Part shown: positions 57,852 through 64,000 of the stretch, piece after piece | Position numbering within the stretch: position 1 is the first letter of the stretch | Layout of the letters: every line of letters starts with the position of its first letter | NCBI RefSeq assembly: GCF_009909185.1 | Contig: NZ_JAAAMV010000002.1 | Location: 434,001-498,000 of the forward strand | Direction: 5' to 3' | Origin: Paenibacillus glycinis | GTDB lineage: Bacteria; Bacillota; Bacilli; Paenibacillales; Paenibacillaceae | DNA: 64,000 nt | Made by a program: the position numbers and the translations under genes | The notes under the pieces: generated by a model | Told to the model about the DNA's origin: nothing | Databases searched by the model: none | What the model saw: the letters and a program-made list of their open reading frames with translations, nothing else

Positions 57852-58685
57852 TCAGGATCCTCCCATGCGCCGAATAAGTTCCAATTGTCCATGATGCGTG
57901 CCGTCAGTCCCCGAAGGCGTTTCCAATACGAACGGCGTGTCCGCCAGCAATGGATGCCCGAGCAGCCACGTTAATCCGGCGCCCCCGATGCAGCCTTCTC
58001 CGATGACCGCGTGCCGGTCCCGCTTCTCCCCGCACGGATAGAGGGAATCGTTCAGATGAACGGCGCTTAAGTGCCCGATTACCCCGAGTTCGATCGCCTT
58101 GTCCATCCAAGGCGCGTCCGGACGACCGTCCCAGACGCCGCTTGCGAACAGGTGGCACGTATCGAGGCAGAAGCCGATTTTGTCGTTATCCGCGCACAAG
58201 CTGCGAATCTGCGCCAGTTCTTCCATCGTCGTGCCCATGAACGTATGCTCGCCGGCTTGATTCTCGATCAGCAGTTTCGCCTTGCCGTCCCATTGGCGCG
58301 CGACCGCGCTCAGCGTCAAGACCGCGTTCCGGTAGCCTTCCAGCGGATCCGGCCCTTTGTAGACGCCGAAATGAACGACGACGCCCAGCGAGCCGCAGGC
58401 TTCGGCGATATCCAGGTCGTTGAGCAGCGACATCGCCGTCCGTTCGCGATGATCGGCATCCTCGGAGGCGATGTTCGTCGGGTACGGCGAATGGGCAATC
58501 GATACGATGCCACGCGACGCGCAATACTCCGCGCATCGGTTCGCCTCGCCGCGGTCAAACGGCTTGACTGTCAGGCTGCGCGGATTTTTGGGAAAGTATT
58601 GATAGGCTTCCGCGCCGTACGCAGCCGCCCGCTTCGCCGCCTCGCGGTAGCCGCCCCTCGTGGAAACGTGAACGCCGGCGCGCAT
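57852..58685 (-). CDS. nfo: endonuclease IV (deoxyribonuclease IV)
   Basis: 277 residues, a TIM-barrel AP endonuclease. Zn-binding motifs: VVVHFGVYKG, LIENQAGEHT, GFCLDTCHLFASG and AVHLNDSLYPCG with the His/Glu/Asp ligands. It cuts 5' of abasic sites after glycosylases such as Fpg, the next upstream gene, remove damaged bases. ATG at 58685, six bases after the mutM stop codon. Slightly shorter than E. coli Nfo (285). Confidence 0.94.
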   Translation of the reverse strand: MRAGVHVSTRGGYREAAKRAAAYGAEAYQYFPKNPRSLTVKPFDRGEANRCAEYCASRGIVSIAHSPYPTNIASEDADHRERTAMSLLNDLDIAEACGSLGVVVHFGVYKGPDPLEGYRNAVLTLSAVARQWDGKAKLLIENQAGEHTFMGTTMEELAQIRSLCADNDKIGFCLDTCHLFASGVWDGRPDAPWMDKAIELGVIGHLSAVHLNDSLYPCGEKRDRHAVIGEGCIGGAGLTWLLGHPLLADTPFVLETPSGTDGTHHGQLELIRRMGGS

Positions 58686-58691
58686 GCTGGA

Positions 58692-59531
58692 TCACCGGTC
58701 CTTCTGGCAGGACGGGCAATAGAACAGCTTACGCGCATTCAGCTCCGTCTGCACGATCGTGCCGCCGCACCGCGGGCAGGTCTCGCCGCCGCGGTCGTAG
58801 ACGCGGCAATGGTCGTTATACCCGCCCGTCACCGTATCGTCATTGGTCAACGGAAGCTCCATGTAGCCGCCCTTGGCGACGGCATCCTTCAGCACGGCGT
58901 GCATCGCGTTATAGATTCGCTCCCAGGATTCGGATTCGATCTCGGCGAGCTTGGCGTCGGGCCGAATGCCGGCCTCGAACGCGATCTCGTCCGCATAGCA
59001 GTTGCCGATGCCCGCAATGACGCGCTGCTCGACGAAAGCCGTCTTGAGCGACCCGCGTTTTCCTTTGAAGCGCGCCTTGAAGCCCTCCAGCGTCAGTCGG
59101 CTGTCGAACGGTTCCGGACCCAGGTCGGCGAGACGGGCGAGCGCTTCTTTGACGGTGAGCAGATGGATATAGCCCAGCCGCAAGCCGATGAAGCACAGGT
59201 CCGCGTCCGGAAAACCGATCGTGACCTGCACGGAACGATCCGGCCGTTCCTGCGGCAGGCCTTCCGCCGTCGGCGCATGGGATTCATAACGAATGAGGCC
59301 GCCCAGCATGAGATGCAGGAGCAGCCGCTTGCCGTTGTCGAGGTGGAAAAGCAGCATCTTGCCCCGCCGTTCCACGAACCAAACGGTCCGGCCGATGAGC
59401 TCGCGCTCAAAGGTTTCCACCGGGACGTTGATGGACTTGGGCCTAGTGACGATGACGTTCGTAATGGGCTGGCCGGCGACGCGTTCCGCCAGCAGCCTGC
59501 GGTAATGTTCCATTTCCGGATATTCCGGCAT
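58692..59531 (-). CDS. mutM: formamidopyrimidine-DNA glycosylase
   Basis: 279 residues. Removes 8-oxoguanine and Fapy lesions. The N terminus MPEYPEMEHYRR keeps the catalytic Pro2 and Glu3 with YPEME in place of the common LPEVE. The H2TH region VIAGIGNCYADEI is present, and the C-terminal zinc finger is CPRCGG then FYCPSCQ. Typical length is about 275. ATG at 59531. Part of a run of base-excision and lesion-repair genes, with 15 bases to the HAD gene upstream. Confidence 0.93.
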   Translation of the reverse strand: MPEYPEMEHYRRLLAERVAGQPITNVIVTRPKSINVPVETFERELIGRTVWFVERRGKMLLFHLDNGKRLLLHLMLGGLIRYESHAPTAEGLPQERPDRSVQVTIGFPDADLCFIGLRLGYIHLLTVKEALARLADLGPEPFDSRLTLEGFKARFKGKRGSLKTAFVEQRVIAGIGNCYADEIAFEAGIRPDAKLAEIESESWERIYNAMHAVLKDAVAKGGYMELPLTNDDTVTGGYNDHCRVYDRGGETCPRCGGTIVQTELNARKLFYCPSCQKDR

Positions 59532-59546
59532 GCTAAGACTTCCTTC

Positions 59547-60374
59547 CTATCGGCTCTGTCTCTGCTGTTCCAGCCGGCTTGTCAGCCACGACTGCAGGCG
59601 GTACAAATCTTCGAAGACCTCGTTGGCCTCGCAGTCCGCCGACGACAGCAGCGCTTTATAATTGTCGGCTGTTGCCAGCCCGGTTAATACCAAGGCCGAG
59701 GGACAACCTACGGCTTTTCCCGCCGCGATGTCGGTTGCCGGGTTATCGCCAACGACCCAAGTCTCGGCTGGCGCCAAACCCAACCGCTTCAGGGCAAAAT
59801 GCATCTGAATCGCGGACGGCTTGCCGATCACGATCGGCTGGACGCCCGAAGCCGCCCGCAGCATGGCCGAAATCGATCCCGCGCCGGGGATCAGCCCATG
59901 CTCCGAAGGCAGCAGCAGGTCGGGATTCGTCAATATGTATTGCGCCCCGCCGCGAATATGCTTGACGGCAGCCGCCGCCTTCTCGTAGGTCAGCGCCCGG
60001 TCGATGCCCTGCACGACCAGCTCCGGTTCGTCGTCCGTCAGACGAAGGCCGGCTTCCCGCAGCGCGGCGAGCAGTCCGGACTCGCCCACCGCATGCACGC
60101 TGGCGCCCGGCTGACGTTCCGCGATGTATGCGGCCGCCGCCTGCGCGGACGTGCACACATCCGACGGCTCCGCCGGAATGCCCATGCCGTTCAGCCGCTC
60201 CGCCACGGTATCGGGCGAAGCGGACGAATTGTTCGTGACGAACAAATACCGTATCTCTTCCCTGCGCAGCAGCCGGATGAATTCATCCGCGCCGGGAATC
60301 ATGTTGCCCCCGTGATACAGCGTGCCGTCCAAATCGATTAACAACCCCCGAAGGCGTGTCGCGCCGAGTCCCAT
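59547..60374 (-). CDS. HAD-IIA phosphatase, NagD-like
   Basis: 275 residues. HAD motif I LLIDLDGTLYHGG, motif II FVTNNSSAS, motif III IGKPS with Lys and motif IV VGDNPATDIAAGKAVG; class IIA cap in between. NagD-type enzymes act on sugar or nucleotide phosphates (p-nitrophenyl phosphate, AMP, UMP). ATG at 60374 has AAGGGG eight bases upstream; a GTG three codons earlier overlaps the upstream stop but has poor spacing. Confidence 0.9.
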   Translation of the reverse strand: MGLGATRLRGLLIDLDGTLYHGGNMIPGADEFIRLLRREEIRYLFVTNNSSASPDTVAERLNGMGIPAEPSDVCTSAQAAAAYIAERQPGASVHAVGESGLLAALREAGLRLTDDEPELVVQGIDRALTYEKAAAAVKHIRGGAQYILTNPDLLLPSEHGLIPGAGSISAMLRAASGVQPIVIGKPSAIQMHFALKRLGLAPAETWVVGDNPATDIAAGKAVGCPSALVLTGLATADNYKALLSSADCEANEVFEDLYRLQSWLTSRLEQQRQSR

Positions 60375-60379
60375 GCCGT

Positions 60380-61873
60380 TCACCCCTTCGATCTTTTCAA
60401 GCGCAAGCGGTCGATCCGCTTGCGAATCAAGTCAAGCTCGGTTCTGCGCTTGCCTTGCGGCCGCAGACCGCCATGGCGGCCATCCGCCAGCTCGAAAGCC
60501 CGTTCCGCCAGCAGCAGCGCTCGCTCCAGCTCTTTGGTCTTATGTTCGTAATACATCGCAAGCGCGATATGCGCATCATAGTTCGGCCATACCGCATCCT
60601 CCGACGCGCGCACAGCCTTCTGCCACAATAACACAGCGCGGTTCCAATTTCCACATTTCTTGTCGCGTTCCGCAAGCAGGCACATCGTTTTGGCGGATGC
60701 GCCCGAATGCTCGGCGAATCGGGCATACAGCGGCTCGGCAAGCTCCGCCTTCCCCATGCGTTCGAGCCACAATCCCGTGCGAAGGAGCTCTTCGGCTTCA
60801 TTCGGCACGGGAACGAGGGTTCCTACGCCGCCGCCAAGGAAATGGCCGAAACGGATCGCAAGCGCGGCGAGCGAGAGCATGTCGGTCTCGTTATGCTTAA
60901 AAACGCCGAGCAGCGGCTCCGGATTCCCGTCCGTAAGGTATTGAAAGTAGATCGCAGGCGCAAGCGATCCCGGCACGTCGTCGCTTCGCATGATGCCGAG
61001 CCGTTCCTCCTCCACATGGCTGAGCTTGCAGGAAACAAGGGTATTTCGCCATATCGACCGCGAAGGATGGAGCAAATCGATGTGCACCGGCTCCCATTCA
61101 AACGTTCGAAAGCCGTGCAAAACGAACCGATTGTACAGAACCGGCCAATCGAACGTCCGGCCGTTGTACGTCACGAGATGCGTGAAGCTCGGCAGCATGG
61201 CGCACAAATAACCGATCATCGCCCGCTCTTCGGCCGGATGGCGAATCAGCATCTGCTCGACGACGAATGCCTCCTCCTGCAGATAGGCCAACCCGACCAT
61301 GAAGGGCACGTTGCCCGCGCCGACGCCGAGTCCCGTCGTCTCCAGATCGAGGAAAAGCAGGTTCGCGCCGTCGGGATCGACGCTGCCTGCTTGGTCGAAG
61401 GCGCCCAATGCCCGCTGAACGACCGGCAATTCGGCGAGCTGATGCACCCCATGGCGATGCGCGAGCGGATATCGGCTTTCCCTGACGAGAAACTCCCCTT
61501 CCGTGGACGCGACGACGCGGACGCCTATCTCGCCCCATTCCGGCGGCAATTCGTGCTCGTTATCCGCATCTACGGCGTTGTATACGGACGCTTCGCCTGC
61601 GCGATGTGCCTTCTCCGGAGCCGCAGCGGAACAAGCGGTACTCCTCGTGCCTAACTCGAGCTCGGCGGCATCGGCAGTCCGAGCCATCGCTCCGGCTTCG
61701 TCTTCCGCGCCGGCTTGCGGATCGTGCTCGTGCTCATGTGCCGGCACGTTGCTCTGGGCGTATTCGTCCCGTACCGCAGCTTCCGCCGGTCGTTCCACCA
61801 TGCCCGCCATCCGCTCCGCCTGCGCGGCCTGCGAGCTGCGCAACCGGAGCAGCCGGTCTCTCAGCCCGCTCAT
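60380..61873 (-). CDS. mrfB: YprB exonuclease (MrfB), RNase H-like
   Basis: 497 residues. The exonuclease core has the DnaQ-type motif LLFLDLETTGLGVGAG near 170, VTYNGRTFDWPVL (the middle Asp) and HNETDMLSLAAL near 340, together matching YprB. A C-terminal TPR-like region (residues 370-480, GLWLERMGKAELAEPLYARF) follows. An N-terminal Ala/Glu-rich stretch of ~110 residues is low in complexity and specific to this lineage. In B. subtilis YprB (MrfB) works with the YprA (MrfA) helicase to remove mitomycin lesions; mrfA is the next gene upstream, 87 bases away. ATG at 61873 with GGGAG seven bases upstream. Confidence 0.88.
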   Translation of the reverse strand: MSGLRDRLLRLRSSQAAQAERMAGMVERPAEAAVRDEYAQSNVPAHEHEHDPQAGAEDEAGAMARTADAAELELGTRSTACSAAAPEKAHRAGEASVYNAVDADNEHELPPEWGEIGVRVVASTEGEFLVRESRYPLAHRHGVHQLAELPVVQRALGAFDQAGSVDPDGANLLFLDLETTGLGVGAGNVPFMVGLAYLQEEAFVVEQMLIRHPAEERAMIGYLCAMLPSFTHLVTYNGRTFDWPVLYNRFVLHGFRTFEWEPVHIDLLHPSRSIWRNTLVSCKLSHVEEERLGIMRSDDVPGSLAPAIYFQYLTDGNPEPLLGVFKHNETDMLSLAALAIRFGHFLGGGVGTLVPVPNEAEELLRTGLWLERMGKAELAEPLYARFAEHSGASAKTMCLLAERDKKCGNWNRAVLLWQKAVRASEDAVWPNYDAHIALAMYYEHKTKELERALLLAERAFELADGRHGGLRPQGKRRTELDLIRKRIDRLRLKRSKG

Positions 61874-61960
61874 GACGGCTCTCCCTCTTCTTCGATGACC
61901 GCTTGCGTGGACGGGTTAAGAGCCCGTTCATTCGTTACATTGGATCCGAAACCATTCATC

Positions 61961-64000
61961 TTATAACCCCTCCAATAGCTGAAGGCTCTTCTGCTTCGCG
62001 TTCATGCCTTCGATCTCCGAACTGATGCACGACGGGCAGCCGTCCTCGCACGGGCATTTCCGAATCAAGTCGATCGCGGCGGCTTTGACCTCGTCGAATC
62101 GTTTGTACACGTCGTCGGCAAGCCCGATACCGCCCGGGTAATGGTCGTAAATGAAGATCGTGGGCAGCCCGGTATGGTCGGCTTTGATTTGCGACACGAC
62201 ATGAACGTCGCTGCGATCGCACATGACGAGCACCGGCACGATATGGTTGAACACGTTCGCGATGCCAAGCAGCAGCTGTTCCAGCGTCTTCGTCCCCAGC
62301 TGCGGGTCGGCTTCGCTAATTTCCAGCCAGGCCGCGCTCGTGTGCAGCTCTTGCTCCGGGAGATGGATCGGACTCGAGCCGATATTTTCCCCCGTCGATA
62401 AACGGATTTTTTTGTAAATGGTCGGAATTGCGGTTACGCTGACATCGCCATAACGGATCGTTCCCATCTTCCGGGCGCTGGTCCTGTCGATCTCGAGCAC
62501 TTTCGTATGTACGGCCAGGTTCGCATCCGTGTAGTACTCGACGTCCACTTCGCGCACGTACGCCTTCCGATGGTCCCAATCCAGCTTCTCGACTTGGAAT
62601 TGGACGCCCTGGTGCAAATAAATCGCTTCGTCGTGCAGCAGCGTCATCGCGCTGAACCGGTCCATCTCCCCGATGATCTTCACGTCGCCCGTAACGGATT
62701 GGTCGATGATGACGACGTTCTCCTGGGAGGCGGACCGCAAACTGACGTTGCTTGCCGGGAAGGCCAGATTCGCCCAATAGTACGTATCCTTGTTGCGGTT
62801 CAGCACCCGTTCCTCCACCAAGTATTCCATGATGTCCTTCACGTCCAGCGGTCCGAACGCTTCCGTTTCCTTGAACGGCAGCTCGTAAGCCGCGCATTTC
62901 AAATGATCGACGAGAATGAGCAGGTTTTCCGGGTTGATCCGCGCGTACTCCGGGGTGCGATCGAAAAAGTAGTCGGGATTTTGAACGATGTATTGGTCGA
63001 TCGGCGTCGAGCCGGCAACCATGACGATCAGCGCTTCGCCGTGCCTGCGTCCTGCCCGCCCCGCCTGCTGCCACGTACTGGCGATGCTTCCGGGGTAGCC
63101 GGTCATGATGCACACCTGCAATTGCCCGATATCGACGCCGAGCTCGAGCGCGTTCGTGCTGACGACGCCGAGAATGTCGCCGTCCCGAAGCCCCTTCTCG
63201 ATCTCGCGCCGCTGCTTCGGCAGATAGCCTCCCCGGTAGCCGCGAATCGATTTCGAGCCCAATTCGTTGCGAACGAGCTCTTGAATATGGCTTAAGATCA
63301 GCTCCACGCGCACCCGGCTGCGGGCGAATACGATCGTTTGGATCTTGTTTCGCAGAAAATCGCGCGCCAGCCGGTTGACCTCGACGGTCGCGCTTTTCCG
63401 GATGTTGAGCGGCTGATTGACGATCGGCGGGTTATAGAAGACGAAATGCTTTCGGCCGCGCGGCGCGCCGTTATCGTCGATCAAGCGCATCGGATTGCCC
63501 GTCAGCCGCTCGGCCAGCTCCTTCGGATTCGCGATCGTCGCCGACGTGCAGATGAAGACGGGATCGCTGCCGTAGAATTTGCAGATGCGCTTCAGACGGC
63601 GAATGACGTTCGCGACATGGCTGCCGAAAACTCCGCGGTAAGTATGCAGCTCGTCGACGACGATGAATTTCAAATTCTCGAACAAGCTCACCCATTTGGT
63701 ATGATGCGGCAAAATCGCCGAATGGAGCATGTCCGGGTTCGTGATGACGATGTGGCCCGCTTTGCGCACGGCCTGCCGGATCGTCGGCGACGTGTCGCCG
63801 TCGTAGGTGTAGCTTTTGATATCGACGCCCATCTCGGCGATGATCTCGTTCAATTCGCTTTTCTGGTCTTGGGCCAGCGCTTTCGTCGGGAAGATGTAGA
63901 GCGCGCGGCTCGTCTCGTCCGTCGCGATGGCCTGCAGCACAGGCAAGTTGTAGCACATCGTCTTGCCGGACGCGGTAGGCGTGACGGCGACGATATTTTC
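61961..64000 (-). CDS. mrfA: YprA-type DEAD/DEAH helicase (MrfA), N-terminal part missing
   Basis: 679 residues to the stop, cut by the window edge at the N terminus. Superfamily 2 helicase: Walker A PTASGKT at the edge, motif Ia YIFPTKALAQDQ, motif II VVDELHTYRG (DELH), motif III CTSATIANP, motif V GYRGGYLP-like region and motif VI QQAGRAGRR. C-terminal DUF1998 part has the metal-binding cysteines in RKCPCEDGCPSCIS. In B. subtilis YprA (MrfA) and YprB form a mitomycin C repair pathway separate from nucleotide excision repair. Coupled with mrfB downstream. Confidence 0.9.
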   Translation of the reverse strand, partial: ENIVAVTPTASGKTMCYNLPVLQAIATDETSRALYIFPTKALAQDQKSELNEIIAEMGVDIKSYTYDGDTSPTIRQAVRKAGHIVITNPDMLHSAILPHHTKWVSLFENLKFIVVDELHTYRGVFGSHVANVIRRLKRICKFYGSDPVFICTSATIANPKELAERLTGNPMRLIDDNGAPRGRKHFVFYNPPIVNQPLNIRKSATVEVNRLARDFLRNKIQTIVFARSRVRVELILSHIQELVRNELGSKSIRGYRGGYLPKQRREIEKGLRDGDILGVVSTNALELGVDIGQLQVCIMTGYPGSIASTWQQAGRAGRRHGEALIVMVAGSTPIDQYIVQNPDYFFDRTPEYARINPENLLILVDHLKCAAYELPFKETEAFGPLDVKDIMEYLVEERVLNRNKDTYYWANLAFPASNVSLRSASQENVVIIDQSVTGDVKIIGEMDRFSAMTLLHDEAIYLHQGVQFQVEKLDWDHRKAYVREVDVEYYTDANLAVHTKVLEIDRTSARKMGTIRYGDVSVTAIPTIYKKIRLSTGENIGSSPIHLPEQELHTSAAWLEISEADPQLGTKTLEQLLLGIANVFNHIVPVLVMCDRSDVHVVSQIKADHTGLPTIFIYDHYPGGIGLADDVYKRFDEVKAAAIDLIRKCPCEDGCPSCISSEIEGMNAKQKSLQLLEGL

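Overview
The window reads as a chromosomal segment of a fairly GC-rich Gram-positive spore-former of the Paenibacillaceae type (Paenibacillus or Cohnella). Evidence: strong AGGAGG-type ribosome sites with many GTG and TTG starts, a T-box leader on serS, a YpdA-type bacillithiol disulfide reductase, GlnR/TnrA-type and Bacillus LexA-type operators, a pdhABCD cluster and the yprA/yprB (mrfAB) pair. Most genes lie on the minus strand in short operons with 4-base ATGA or GTGA overlaps. The segment is mostly core metabolism and repair; no prophage, insertion sequence, tRNA, rRNA or CRISPR array was seen.

Layout. 1-552: N-terminal part of a YVTN beta-propeller protein. 0.7-4.4 kb: purine (urate) breakdown operon (MobA-like protein, deaminase, OHCU decarboxylase, uricase, HIU hydrolase) behind a promoter with two GlnR/TnrA boxes. 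4.4-8.2 kb: MoxR-DUF58-DUF4129 operon. 8.3-9.9 kb: serS with a T-box. 10.3-14.25 kb: heterodimeric ABC exporter preceded by a 30-codon leader peptide and an attenuator. 14.3-17 kb: YpdA and hypotheticals. 17.1-20.5 kb: two-gene 2-oxoacid:ferredoxin oxidoreductase. 20.6-28.3 kb: YdjC deacetylase, phosphotransferase, MOSC protein, amino-acid permease, membrane-tethered receiver protein, DUF3298 protein, GNAT and a lone ABC ATPase. 28.4-29.9 kb: small gene under two LexA-like boxes, a 45-codon ORF and a HAD phosphatase. 29.9-35.6 kb: topB, two little-known genes and gltD. 35.8-37.9 kb: folA-thyA and a thioesterase. 38-42.9 kb: pdhABCD. 43.2-48.2 kb: esterase, LMW protein tyrosine phosphatase, TRIC-type channel, thiN and a MutS2-like protein without Smr. 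48.3-48.6 kb: a strongly folded, apparently independent non-coding RNA. 48.6-53.8 kb: MBL hydrolase, two GNATs, nitrilase and a two-component system. 54-57.8 kb: kinase fused to a degenerate P-loop domain, methyltransferase, ABC ATPase. 57.5-64 kb: repair run (cREC protein, endonuclease IV, Fpg, HAD, YprB, partial YprA).

How genes work together. The purine operon converts urate to allantoin in three steps and is wired for nitrogen control. folA and thyA form the dTMP cycle; pdhABCD and the ferredoxin-linked enzyme are alternative 2-oxoacid oxidation routes; Nfo, Fpg and the MrfAB pair handle damaged bases, AP sites and, by homology, mitomycin-type lesions.

The most unusual items are the structured RNA at 48.3-48.6 kb, the leader-peptide attenuator before the exporter, the double GlnR/TnrA promoter, the LexA-controlled orphan and the compact serS T-box whose promoter is embedded in the preceding terminator. 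All family names come from reading translated sequence; no database search was run.
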